Counted from the stretch's first letter, positions 17,781-25,995 are shown. The stretch: DNA of 64,000 nucleotides from Peptostreptococcaceae bacterium (GCA_025210335.1 JAOARY010000051.1:1-64000); one strand, 5' to 3'. Translations and numbers: made by a program. The notes: generated by a model from the sequence alone, not told the origin.

Positions 17781-17817
17781 AAATGAGATTCGTATTATTA
17801 CGAATCTCATTTTTTAA
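17781..17817 (+). terminator. Terminator of the lactate operon
   Basis: A perfect 13-bp stem (17781-17793 with 17800-17812), loop ATTATT and a T run. It shares its core and loop with the bioY terminator. Confidence 0.8.
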
Positions 17818-17839
17818 TACTAGCAATTATTTAACTATA

Positions 17840-18589
17840 TTAATAAGCTCTATTATCTTTATAATTTACAGTTCTACAGATTGTGAAGTTGATAAATTTA
17901 TTTGTATAGTATTCACTATTATACATAAGTGGAATTTCATCAGATGAATATTCTAATACCTCATATTCTAGTAATGGACAGTTATCATCCAAATTAAAGA
18001 ATTTTTTTAGATTATTATCTGGTAAACAAGCTTTTATCCTCACTATATCATGCGTTATATCCTTTTGAGTCAAACTTTCTATTACTGGAAAAATACAAGG
18101 TTTAAAGTCTTCTATTTTAAAATCAGTAGTTTTAAAATATTTAAAAGGGATTCTATCTATATAATATGCAGCAACAAATTCATCTGCATATAGAAGTTTT
18201 TGAATTTCTAAAATATAATCGTTTTTTTGTAATTTAAGTTTTTGAATTTCTATTTCACTAGCCATTCTTTTTTTCATATCTATTACATCAAATCTAACAT
18301 CATAGCCATTATCTTTAAGGCAGGTTTCAATATCGCTACCTATATCAATTCTATTTTGTAATTTGGTAACAAAGGAATTGATTTTGGTTCCACTTCCTTG
18401 TATTCTTGATACCAAACCTTCTTTTTCTAATACTGTTATAGCTTCTCTTAATGTTAATCTACTTACACCAAGTTCTTTTGATAATTCGATTTCATTAGGT
18501 AATTTATTTTTGTTATATCTCTTTATAAATTCTCGAAGATAAGAGATAGCTTTTTGTGTTGTTGTTGTTTTTTGTATTTTTTTCATCAT
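17840..18589 (-). CDS. GntR-family (HutC subfamily) regulator
   Basis: A 249-residue regulator. The N-terminal winged helix (about 8-75; KLPNEIELSKELGVSRLTLREAITVLEKEG region) is of GntR type, and the remainder is a UTRA ligand-binding domain typical of HutC/YvoA regulators, which usually sense sugars, amino-sugars or imidazole/purine metabolites. It follows the deaminase gene by 131 bases on the same strand, so control of that gene is plausible. Its start is AUGAUG behind AGGAGUUAUUAUU, and that ribosome site lies in one arm of an inverted repeat. Confidence 0.82.
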   Translation of the reverse strand: MMKKIQKTTTTQKAISYLREFIKRYNKNKLPNEIELSKELGVSRLTLREAITVLEKEGLVSRIQGSGTKINSFVTKLQNRIDIGSDIETCLKDNGYDVRFDVIDMKKRMASEIEIQKLKLQKNDYILEIQKLLYADEFVAAYYIDRIPFKYFKTTDFKIEDFKPCIFPVIESLTQKDITHDIVRIKACLPDNNLKKFFNLDDNCPLLEYEVLEYSSDEIPLMYNSEYYTNKFINFTICRTVNYKDNRAY

Positions 18590-18591
18590 AA

Positions 18592-18627
18592 TAATAACTC
18601 CTATATTAAGATTATAGGAGTTATTAT
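18592..18627 (-). promoter_or_regulatory. Inverted repeat over the -10 and ribosome site of the HutC-type regulator gene
   Basis: On the minus strand, TAATAACTCCTAT, nine bases, then ATAGGAGTTATTA: a perfect 13-bp dyad. The first arm overlaps a TATAAT -10 (GGTATAATAA) and the second holds the AGGAG ribosome site. It may be an autoregulatory operator or an RNA hairpin that hides the ribosome site. Confidence 0.5.
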
Positions 18628-18720
18628 ACCATATATTTGATTTGATTATATTTCATTTCATTTCATATATTAATCTATATGGTGCATTATAATTTGATAT
18701 GTCTTATATATTTAAATTTA

Positions 18721-20079
18721 TTATATATATTTTTTAAAATTCATAAATGCATTTTGAGCTTCATATAATAATTTTTCTTCATCAATAGTTTTAAATTCAT
18801 TATCCTTATAAATAACTTTACCATTAACCATAGTCATATCAACATTATTCTTTAGACCAACAGTACCAAGCAAAGATTTATAATCCGTATTAGCACCAAC
18901 AAATTCTAATTTATTTTTATTAATCATAAAAAGATCGGCCATATTTGAGATTTTAAGACTTCCTAATTTTTTTCGACCCAAAATTTTAGCACTACCATTT
19001 GTTGCAATTTTTAAAATATCATAGCCAGTAGGTGCTTTGGTGCTGGAATTTAATCTATGAAGCAAATAACACATTCTTATTTCTTCAAGTAAATTAGAAC
19101 CATCATTGCTTGCACTTCCATCAACAGCAAGTCCTAAAGGAATATCTAAATCTAGTATTTTAGGAACTTGAGCGATACCAGAAGATAGTTTCATATTCGA
19201 AATAGGACAATGAGCTATACCTGTTTTTGTTTTTGCTAGGACTTTAAGTTCTTCGTCATTAAAATGAATTCCATGAGCAAACCAAACATCTTCACCTAAC
19301 CAATCTAAACTATCCATATATTCTAAAGGTCTTTTGTTAAAATGCTTTAATGTGTAATTTTGCTCGTCAATAGTTTCTGCTAAATGAGTGTGTAATCTTA
19401 CATTATTTTTTCTTGCCAATTTAGCAGATTCAATCATAAGTTCCTTTGTAACACTAAAAGGAGAACATGGAGCTAGAGCAACTTGAGTCATAGAATTATC
19501 TGAAGAATCATGGTATTTCTTTATAAGTCTTTGACTATCTTTTAAGATATCATCTATATTTTGAACCACAGAATCTGGTGGAAGCCCTCCATCTTTTTTG
19601 GAAAGTGACATACTTCCTCTTGATGCGTGAAATCTTATATTTAAAGCTTTGCTTACTTCAAATTGAGTATCTATAAAATCTGATTTTGCTTGATTTTTAA
19701 ATACATAATGATGATCAAAGCATGTAGTACAGCCTGATTTTATAAGTTCACTCATCCCAACAAAACTACTATATTTAATTATATTACTATCAATATGTTG
19801 CCATATATTATAAAGATGAGTTAACCAATCGAATAACTCCATATTTTGAACTGCCATAATATTTCTTGTGAAAGTTTGATATAGATGATGGTGAGTGTTA
19901 ATAAGTCCTGGATAAACTATCATTCCTTTGGCATCAATAATTTCACAATCTTCATATTCTGTATTTGAAATATCTTTAATAACACCATCCTCTATTAAAA
20001 TATTAGTATTTGTATATATATTATCTTTTTCGTCACAAGAAATTAAAGTATCTATATTTTTGATTAGTATTTTTTTCAT
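18721..20079 (-). CDS. Amidohydrolase, probable 8-oxoguanine deaminase
   Basis: A 452-residue metal-dependent amidohydrolase of the TrzN/AtzB/guanine-deaminase branch. Visible metal ligands are the HxH in LINTHHHLYQTF (63-65), the HTHLAET histidine, AHGIHF and the aspartate of AVDGSASNDGSN. The VDGSASNDGSNL block is typical of enzymes described as 8-oxoguanine deaminases, which convert 8-oxoguanine to urate. Related cytosine/guanine or triazine hydrolases cannot be excluded. Seventeen bases after the YczE-type gene and ahead of the HutC-type regulator, so the three may form a purine-salvage unit. Confidence 0.75.
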   Translation of the reverse strand: MKKILIKNIDTLISCDEKDNIYTNTNILIEDGVIKDISNTEYEDCEIIDAKGMIVYPGLINTHHHLYQTFTRNIMAVQNMELFDWLTHLYNIWQHIDSNIIKYSSFVGMSELIKSGCTTCFDHHYVFKNQAKSDFIDTQFEVSKALNIRFHASRGSMSLSKKDGGLPPDSVVQNIDDILKDSQRLIKKYHDSSDNSMTQVALAPCSPFSVTKELMIESAKLARKNNVRLHTHLAETIDEQNYTLKHFNKRPLEYMDSLDWLGEDVWFAHGIHFNDEELKVLAKTKTGIAHCPISNMKLSSGIAQVPKILDLDIPLGLAVDGSASNDGSNLLEEIRMCYLLHRLNSSTKAPTGYDILKIATNGSAKILGRKKLGSLKISNMADLFMINKNKLEFVGANTDYKSLLGTVGLKNNVDMTMVNGKVIYKDNEFKTIDEEKLLYEAQNAFMNFKKYI

Positions 20080-20095
20080 TAAAAAAACTCCTTTA

Positions 20096-20752
20096 TTATA
20101 TAATTGATTTATATTTTAAATAACTATCTTTTAAGGTGTAATGGTTATATGCATCAAATTCATAATCCAATATTTTTGCAGCAAAATTTATTATATATCC
20201 TAAAGAAAACGCAGCAACTAAAGTTCCTATACCAAATGGACCTCCTAAAACTATTCCAAAAATCCCAGCTATAATTTCTAAGATGGATCTAATCTTTACT
20301 ACTGATTGTTTACTTAAATTAACCAAAACTTCCATCAGTGCATCTCTTGAACCTACACCTATTTTTGCTTTTAATGCTATAACTATACCAAATCCAAAGA
20401 ATATCATTCCAACACAAAAATACAAAAGTTTAAATAATAGAGATTCGGGTTTTAGAATATTAAATTTGTATATTAAATCAATAAAATAACCTACAAAGAA
20501 GGCATTTAAAATAGTACCAACACCGGGAATTACTTTAAAAAATAAATTAATAATAACAATAATGAATGCTATTATCTGAGAGGCTTGACCAATTGTTATA
20601 TCAACATAATTAGTCATACCAACTTGAAAAACATCCCAAGGACTTGCACCTAAAGAACTCTCAATTAAAAGAACAATACCAAAACTACACAAAAACAGAC
20701 CAAGTAAATTCAAAACAATTTTAAAAATCCAATTTTTAAAGCTTAGTTTCAT
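20096..20752 (-). CDS. YczE/YitT-type integral membrane protein
   Basis: A 218-residue membrane protein with five or six hydrophobic helices. The duplicated signatures SSLGASPWDVFQVG and KIGVGSRDALMEVL are those of the YczE/YyaS/YitT family, for which a transport role is suspected but unproven. The start is the internal ATG 17 codons into the open frame, preceded by GGAGGGA; the upstream codons have no ribosome site. It is probably co-transcribed with the deaminase gene and might carry its substrate or product, which is inference from spacing only. Confidence 0.75.
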   Translation of the reverse strand: MKLSFKNWIFKIVLNLLGLFLCSFGIVLLIESSLGASPWDVFQVGMTNYVDITIGQASQIIAFIIVIINLFFKVIPGVGTILNAFFVGYFIDLIYKFNILKPESLLFKLLYFCVGMIFFGFGIVIALKAKIGVGSRDALMEVLVNLSKQSVVKIRSILEIIAGIFGIVLGGPFGIGTLVAAFSLGYIINFAAKILDYEFDAYNHYTLKDSYLKYKSII

Positions 20753-20888
20753 AAAAATCCCTCCTGTTTTATAAAGTATAAAATCATAAAATGATAAAAT
20801 CATCAGATGATTTTGAAAATATTTTATATCAAAAATAAAACATTTTCAACCTATTTTGGAATTATTTTTTAAATTTAAGAAATTGAGA

Positions 20889-21440
20889 TTAAAAAATCTC
20901 AATTATCCATTCTTTTTTTATTTCGAATAAAGCTGCTTGTTTTACATCTGATAGAATTATTTCATCATCAAATAATCTTAACCAACTCTTTTGAATTTTA
21001 TTTTTTAGTAAAGGGTAAAAATTACTCATATAGGCATCGCTATCATGTTTTAGATTATATTTTTTCAGTTCGCTGTTAAAAAGTTCTAAGTCGGAAACGT
21101 TGATTTCTATATAAGATTGGTTGAGGATTTTATTCCATTTTTTGCTATCAAAAGTAATTGCTTTATCTTTAGGTACTTTTAATTTAAGTATTTTATGGTC
21201 ATGATGCTTTTCAATATATTTTAAATCATAATAAGTCCAAATTGGATAAGTTCTATCCTTGTTATCTATCATAGAAGAGGTATTATTTACAAACCAATCA
21301 TAAGCATTCAAAAATATATTTGATACATCTTTATATTTAGTTTTTATATATTCTCTTTTGACCTTATATATTCCTTCTTTATTTATAGTATCCATAACAA
21401 TATCTTTTTGAGCTGTGTATAAAATTAAAAAATCATTCAT
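20889..21440 (-). CDS. DUF3841 family protein, second of a tandem pair
   Basis: A 183-residue soluble protein. It shares its plan with the gene just upstream: YKVKREYIKTKY near the start, a PIW motif in the middle, a KWNKILN segment, a YPLLKNKIQKSWLRLFD block and a final IKKEWI. The pair matches what I know as DUF3841, a family without known function. The start ATG 21440 is preceded by GGAGATGAG lying at the end of the upstream gene, one base after its stop, so translation is coupled. A 10-bp hairpin overlaps its stop codon (20881-20904). Confidence 0.65.
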   Translation of the reverse strand: MNDFLILYTAQKDIVMDTINKEGIYKVKREYIKTKYKDVSNIFLNAYDWFVNNTSSMIDNKDRTYPIWTYYDLKYIEKHHDHKILKLKVPKDKAITFDSKKWNKILNQSYIEINVSDLELFNSELKKYNLKHDSDAYMSNFYPLLKNKIQKSWLRLFDDEIILSDVKQAALFEIKKEWIIEIF

Positions 21441-21441
21441 T

Positions 21442-22029
21442 TTACTCATCTCCATTGTAATCATATATTTTTACTATCCATTCTTTTTTTATTTCCCATA
21501 AAGTAGCATGTTTGATAGTGCTCAAGCTATAGCTATAATCAAATAATCTATCCCAGCTTTTTTCGATTTTTCTTTTCATAAGAGGATAGAAATTTCCCTT
21601 AGAACTCATAAATAAGGCTGATTCATCATTTATGCCAATTTTTAACAATTCTTTTTCGTGATTTAATTCATCATCTTTATCAAGAGGTACATAAAAATAA
21701 TTAACAATTTTGCCCCATTTTTCTGGATCTATTTCGATAACTAAGTCTTTATCAACTTCTAATTCTAATATAACAGTATCCCTAGTTGGTTGAAGCATTA
21801 TATCGTTAGACATAGATAACCATATAGGAAATCTGACATAGTCTGGTTTTTTTACTATCTCATTAGCTTTTTTATTGTACCAATTATAAGTTTTTATATA
21901 AAAGGAAGTTATATCACCTAGTTTTTCTTTAAGATATTCTTCTTTAACAATATAGAGATTGTTGTTATTAATATCATCAAGAATTTTTTTGTTTTGTCTA
22001 GTCCATAATTTAATTTTTTGATTATTCAA
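21442..22029 (-). CDS. DUF3841 family protein, first of a tandem pair
   Basis: A 195-residue soluble protein, paralogous to the next gene and probably DUF3841. It begins with LWTRQNK, holds YIVKEEYLKEKLGD, RFPIWLSM, EKWGKIVNYFY and a FYPLMKRKIEKSWDRLFDYS block, and ends in EIKKEWIVKIYDY. I choose TTG 22029: the ATG nine bases upstream is inside the ribosome site AAAGGAGATGAT. Many conserved Trp and Lys/Arg residues suggest a ligand or nucleotide pocket, but I cannot name an activity. A 162-base gap separates it from the divergent cystatin-like gene. Confidence 0.65.
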   Translation of the reverse strand: MNNQKIKLWTRQNKKILDDINNNNLYIVKEEYLKEKLGDITSFYIKTYNWYNKKANEIVKKPDYVRFPIWLSMSNDIMLQPTRDTVILELEVDKDLVIEIDPEKWGKIVNYFYVPLDKDDELNHEKELLKIGINDESALFMSSKGNFYPLMKRKIEKSWDRLFDYSYSLSTIKHATLWEIKKEWIVKIYDYNGDE

Positions 22030-22191
22030 AATAATCATCTCCTTTAAAATTATTATAACAAAAAGCTTGACATAACAGAAATTAAGAAAAAAATTAAAAA
22101 AAATATGAAATATTATTAAAATATATGTTATAAAAAACAAATATAGGGAATAATAAAATTGGAAATAAAAAAATTCAAAGGAGGAATTAAA

Positions 22192-22467
22192 TTGAATAGT
22201 AAAATGATGGTTGGTGCTTGGACAAAATTTAGATCAAATATTAGTGAGGAAGATAAAAGAGTATTTAATAATGCTATGGAAGGTTTAATGGGTGTTAACT
22301 ATGAACCAGTTGCAGTAGCTACTCAGGTTGTAGAAGGAACTAACTACAGATTCTTCTGTAATTCTCAAGTTGTCAGACCAGACTCATTTAACGAAGCATC
22401 TATGGTTACTATTTGGAGAAGACCAAATGGTGATACAGAAATTACTAATATAAGTAATATAGAGTAA
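22192..22467 (+). CDS. Cystatin-like small protein
   Basis: A 91-residue protein with no signal peptide. The order is a GAW segment near the N-terminus (MVGAWTKF), an amphipathic helix (about 14-31), then GVNYEPVAVATQVVEGTNYRFF and further beta strands. The QVVEG sequence matches the QxVxG inhibitory loop of cystatins, and the Gly-helix-QVVxGTNY layout resembles a family of small cystatin-fold proteins found in gut anaerobes. Function in bacteria is not established; cysteine-protease inhibition is one possibility. TTG start behind AAAGGAGG; the frame opening at 22159 is too long. Confidence 0.65.
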   Translation: MNSKMMVGAWTKFRSNISEEDKRVFNNAMEGLMGVNYEPVAVATQVVEGTNYRFFCNSQVVRPDSFNEASMVTIWRRPNGDTEITNISNIE

Positions 22468-22490
22468 GAATACAATATTATTAATATAAA

Positions 22491-22533
22491 AAGAGGATTA
22501 TCTACATAATTAAATCAAAGATAATCCTTTTTT
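22491..22533 (+). terminator. Terminator of the cystatin-like gene
   Basis: Stem AGGATTATCT (22494-22503) with AGATAATCCT (22519-22528), a 15-base loop and a T run. Confidence 0.7.
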
Positions 22534-22588
22534 ACATATAATTGCACATTGAGTTGTATTTTTTATGTATTTATTTTTTTAATATTTT

Positions 22589-23134
22589 TTAAACGGTTTG
22601 ATTTTCTTGATTGTTTTGTATATCATCATTATTAGTATCAGTTGAATAAATATCAAAAGCAGCAAATAATGAACCAAATAGAACTCCTAATAAACTAATA
22701 ACTTCTGTAATATAATTATAAGTAGTATTAGTAAATGAAGGCCCCTGTGTACTTTTAAATCTAATTGTTCTTGTTGCAGTTTCTACCATAAGCTTATAGT
22801 AATCTTTAAACTTAACATAAACAGAAATAGAATTTTCATCATTATATGAATAATACATAACTCCAGTTTGAGGATCTATACATGTTAGTTTAAAAACTAT
22901 GTACTTAGCTATAAATAAAGAGCTTAATGAAAATATAAAACATAATAAAAGTTTAAGTTTAGATTTTTTCATGAATTTGAAACCAAAAGTTGAACAAGCC
23001 CCTATAATAATACCTCCAGCTGGTGCTATAAAGAAAAATGTTAAAGATGATATATCAAAGTTTGCATATACTTCTAGTGCAACTAATGCACATATTGTTA
23101 ATATTGATGTTAAAATCCCTAGTAAAATTCCCAA
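22589..23134 (-). CDS. Hypothetical membrane protein
   Basis: A 181-residue protein with three N-terminal hydrophobic segments (about 2-20, 30-52, 62-82), a roughly 50-residue presumably extracytoplasmic loop containing TCIDPQTGVMYYSYND, a fourth hydrophobic segment (about 142-163) and an Asn/Asp-rich tail. I do not recognise the family. Good AAGGAGATG-type ribosome site on the minus strand. Converges on the cystatin-like gene with the terminator between them. Confidence 0.6.
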   Translation of the reverse strand: MGILLGILTSILTICALVALEVYANFDISSLTFFFIAPAGGIIIGACSTFGFKFMKKSKLKLLLCFIFSLSSLFIAKYIVFKLTCIDPQTGVMYYSYNDENSISVYVKFKDYYKLMVETATRTIRFKSTQGPSFTNTTYNYITEVISLLGVLFGSLFAAFDIYSTDTNNDDIQNNQENQTV

Positions 23135-23406
23135 AATTACATCTCCTTTTTAAAAAAAATACACCCAATATACATGTTTTAATACTTTAAATAATAAAAA
23201 AATAATATATGTAATATTATACAAAGCATAAGAATATGATATTATTTAGAGAATAAAAGATAAATAGGTAATTTTTACTACGAGATGATAAAAAAGTCTT
23301 AATTACATAATATGCAATAGATGTATTTACTTAAAATATAATGTTATATTTTATTCAAAATGAGAATAATAATAGAGAAGATGATTTATTAAAAGGAGTT
23401 GATTAT

Positions 23407-23892
23407 GTGGATTTTAAAATTGTTAAGAAAGAAGAATTTGAAGTGGTTGGTATATGTGAGAATATAAATGCAAAAGATGGACAAAACTTTGAGCAAGTTC
23501 CAAAGATGTGGCAAAATCTCATGAAAAGTGGGAATTTTAATAAATTACATTCAAAACAAAAAGACCTTGGAATGCTAGGAATCTGTATGAATTATAATGA
23601 AGATAGACTGGAATTTGACTATATGATTGCAGTAGAAGGAACTAAATTAGAAGATATGGACAATATTCAAACAGTAAAAATCCCTTCTGCAACATGGGCT
23701 GTATTTGAAAGTGTAGGGCCAATACCAGATTCAATACAAAATACATGGCAGTATATATTCAAAGAATGGTTACCAAATAGTCCATACAAACATGCTAATG
23801 CACCAGAGTTTGAATCATATTTTGATGGAGATCCTCAGTCAAAAGACTACAAATCATATATATGGATACCTATAAAGAAAAGAGAATACTAA
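23407..23892 (+). CDS. GyrI-like / effector-binding domain protein
   Basis: A 161-residue single-domain protein of the GyrI-like small-molecule-binding fold (the effector domain of AraC- and MerR-type multidrug regulators). Family signs are FKIVKKEEFEVVGI at the start, MWQNLM, LGICMNY, the IPSATWAVFESVGP strand and the ending YIWIPIKK. It carries no DNA-binding domain and might bind or hydrolyse a toxic ligand, as some stand-alone members do. The start is GTG 23407, eight bases after AAAGGAG (23392-23398); a TATAAT at 23337-23342 overlaps the first ATG of the longer frame, which argues against that start. Confidence 0.75.
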   Translation: MDFKIVKKEEFEVVGICENINAKDGQNFEQVPKMWQNLMKSGNFNKLHSKQKDLGMLGICMNYNEDRLEFDYMIAVEGTKLEDMDNIQTVKIPSATWAVFESVGPIPDSIQNTWQYIFKEWLPNSPYKHANAPEFESYFDGDPQSKDYKSYIWIPIKKREY

Positions 23893-23980
23893 AACTTATT
23901 ATATGAATTATTATAAAAAGAAATTATCTAAAAAAATATATAAATATAACTATATATCTACAACTTGAATATTCTAAAAA

Positions 23981-24011
23981 TTAAGATTTGATTGAATCTT
24001 AATTTTTTTTT
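23981..24011 (+). terminator. Terminator upstream of azlC
   Basis: Stem TTAAGATT/AATCTTAA (23981-23988 with 23995-24002) followed by nine T. It ends the GyrI-like gene transcript. Confidence 0.7.
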
Positions 24012-24022
24012 GCAAAAATATA

Positions 24023-24051
24023 TTGACAAAGATGATAGTGGTTACTATAAT
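24023..24051 (+). promoter_or_regulatory. azlCD promoter (consensus)
   Basis: TTGACA (24023-24028), exactly 17 bases, TATAAT (24046-24051): a full sigma-A consensus. Such a strong promoter usually needs a repressor, and dyads overlap it. Confidence 0.85.
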
Positions 24052-24086
24052 AATTACTAAATAGTGATTAACTTAGTAACTACTAT
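24035..24086. promoter_or_regulatory. Nested dyads over the azlC promoter and leader
   Basis: ATAGTGGTTACTA (24035-24047) faces TAGTAACTACTAT (24074-24086) with one mismatch, and inside it TTACTAA faces TTAGTAA around a centre near 24066. The outer arm overlaps the -10. It is an operator pair or a leader hairpin. Confidence 0.5.
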
Positions 24087-24111
24087 TTTGTTTTGTAAGG
24101 AGGAGTAAGAA

Positions 24112-24819
24112 ATGATTGCATATAATGAATTAAAATATGATGCAAAAGAAGGGTTTTATGATGCATTACCAATGATGATAGGATTCATACCAATAGCTAT
24201 GACATTTGGAGTATTAGCAAAAAATGCTGGAATGGATATGTTTAATACAGTTTTATTTTCGATACTAGTATTTGCTGGAGCTAGTCAATTTATAGCATTA
24301 AATCTTTTGATGGCAGGTTGTTCTGCTGGTGAAATAATAATCACAACTTTATTAGTTAATTTTAGACATTTTCTTATGTCTGCATCACTATCGAATAGAT
24401 TAGATAAATCATTAAAAAAACTAAGTCCAATAATAGCATTTGGAGTTACTGATGAGAGTTTTTCTATTATGTCTTTTAAAGAAGGTAAACTAAACAAAGA
24501 ATATATAATAACACTTGAATATTTAGCTTATTTTGCTTGGGTTGTAGGAACCTTTTTAGGATTTTTGTTAGGTGGAATACTTCCAGTAAGCCTTACAAAT
24601 GCAATGGGGATATCTTTGTATGCTATGTTTATAGCTATATTAGTTCCAGAAGTCAAAAAATCAAATATTCCTCTTGTATTAGCATTGTTATCAGGGCTTA
24701 GTAATTTTATATTTAAATCTATAGTAGGATTACAAAGTGGTTGGTCTATTGTATTATCTATCATTTTGGTTTCGATGCTTGGAGTATATATGTTTGAAGG
24801 GAGGACAAAAAATGAATAA
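24112..24819 (+). CDS. azlC: AzlC family branched-chain amino acid exporter, large subunit
   Basis: A 235-residue membrane protein with about seven helices. AzlC/YgaZ is the large subunit of the exporter for branched-chain amino acids and analogues. The opening FYDALPMMIGFIPIAMTFGVLAK, the FAGASQFIALNLL block and LLVNFRHFLMSASL are family hallmarks. It overlaps azlD by eight bases. The consensus promoter and dyads just upstream suggest tight control, and the TrmB-type gene after azlD is a candidate regulator. Confidence 0.92.
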   Translation: MIAYNELKYDAKEGFYDALPMMIGFIPIAMTFGVLAKNAGMDMFNTVLFSILVFAGASQFIALNLLMAGCSAGEIIITTLLVNFRHFLMSASLSNRLDKSLKKLSPIIAFGVTDESFSIMSFKEGKLNKEYIITLEYLAYFAWVVGTFLGFLLGGILPVSLTNAMGISLYAMFIAILVPEVKKSNIPLVLALLSGLSNFIFKSIVGLQSGWSIVLSIILVSMLGVYMFEGRTKNE

Positions 24820-25117
24820 TTTGTTGTTTGTAATATTTGGGATGATGCTTGTAACCTATATTCCAAGGTTAATACCTTTTTATTTGGTGACAGATAAAAA
24901 TATTAATAAAAAGCTAGATTTGTTCCTAAAATTCATACCTTATACAGCACTTGGAGCTCTTGTAATTCCTGGAGTATTTAATGCAATACCCAATTCGATA
25001 CTAGCTTCAACTACAGGAGCATTATTTGCACTGTTATATGCCTACTACAAAGGTGGTATAATAATACCAGTAATAGGTTCGATAGTTGTTTCATTTTTGA
25101 GTGTATATATAATTTGA
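24812..25117 (+). CDS. azlD: AzlD family branched-chain amino acid exporter, small subunit
   Basis: A 101-residue membrane protein with three to four helices, the small partner of AzlC. The early TYIPRLIPFYLV and the FLKFIPYTALGALVIPG block are typical. The start ATG 24812 has GGGAGG at 24799-24804, inside the end of azlC, and the overlap implies coupled translation in equal amounts. Confidence 0.9.
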   Translation: MNNLLFVIFGMMLVTYIPRLIPFYLVTDKNINKKLDLFLKFIPYTALGALVIPGVFNAIPNSILASTTGALFALLYAYYKGGIIIPVIGSIVVSFLSVYII

Positions 25118-25148
25118 TCGAACCAAATCAGTAGTTGGAGATGATTGT

Positions 25149-25991
25149 ATGAAAGAAGGGTTAAATATTATTGAGGATATGAAAAAATTGGGACTTAGTG
25201 AATATGAAATAAAAGCATATTTAAAGTTGTTAGAAGAATATCCGTTAAATGGTTATGCTCTTAGTAAAAATTCAGGAATTCCTAGATCTAGAATATATGA
25301 AATATTAGAAAATCTAAAAAATAAACAAATGGTATTTGAAGAAACAAATGAAAAATCAACAGTTTATTATCCATTAGAACCAAAATTGTTGTTAAATAAA
25401 TTAAGATATGATTTTGAAAATATAATAGAAAATGTTGAAACTTATGCAAATGAACTTTATAACAAAGAAAAAGAAAATAATAAATTAGTAGTTATTAAAG
25501 GTAGAAAAAATATAATTGATTTTATAAATGTGATAGTAAAATCAGCTAAGAAGCGAATTACTGTATCTATTTGGGAAGAGGAAATTGAAGGACTTAAAGA
25601 TGGTCTAAATGAAGCTATAGCTAGAGGTGTTGATGTTAAGGGAATATACTTTGGAAAGAATAATCCATTTAAGAGTGTGATGACACATAGAAGAATAGAA
25701 AGATATTTGGCTGAGAAAGAAGAAAGATATATGACTGTTGTAGTTGACAGAAAAGATTCTATATCAGGAATAATATCAAAAGGTGAACAAAGTCAAGTAA
25801 CATGGACTAAAGATAGCGGATTTATAGATATGAGTGAAGATTACATTGCACATGATTTGATGGTCAATAAATTAGCACTTAGATTAAATGAAGAAGAACT
25901 TAAAGAGTTTGAATTATATATGGATGAAGTCAGAAAGGAATTTTTTGATTTTAGTGATGAAGAGTTTGAGGAGTTTAATAAGAAAGGATGA
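25149..25991 (+). CDS. TrmB family transcriptional regulator
   Basis: A 280-residue regulator. The N-terminal winged helix (about 10-75; LGLSEYEIKAYLKLLE then GIPRSRIYEILENL) is of TrmB type, followed by a helical linker and a C-terminal phospholipase-D-like effector domain without catalytic HKD motifs. TrmB proteins usually bind sugars or other small ligands. It follows azlD by 31 bases with its own GGAG site, so it may be co-transcribed with and regulate azlCD. The AlaX gene starts four bases after it. Confidence 0.8.
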   Translation: MKEGLNIIEDMKKLGLSEYEIKAYLKLLEEYPLNGYALSKNSGIPRSRIYEILENLKNKQMVFEETNEKSTVYYPLEPKLLLNKLRYDFENIIENVETYANELYNKEKENNKLVVIKGRKNIIDFINVIVKSAKKRITVSIWEEEIEGLKDGLNEAIARGVDVKGIYFGKNNPFKSVMTHRRIERYLAEKEERYMTVVVDRKDSISGIISKGEQSQVTWTKDSGFIDMSEDYIAHDLMVNKLALRLNEEELKEFELYMDEVRKEFFDFSDEEFEEFNKKG

Positions 25992-25995
25992 TATT

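Noticed and set aside
20881-20904. Hairpin at the end of the second DUF3841 gene as a terminator
   Set aside because: The stem is perfect (10 bp) but no T run follows on the minus strand, so termination is doubtful; it is mentioned only in the gene entry.
24035-24105. T-box or amino acid riboswitch before azlC
   Set aside because: The leader is only about 55 bases and lacks a T-box sequence or antiterminator; the dyads overlap the promoter itself, which fits an operator better.
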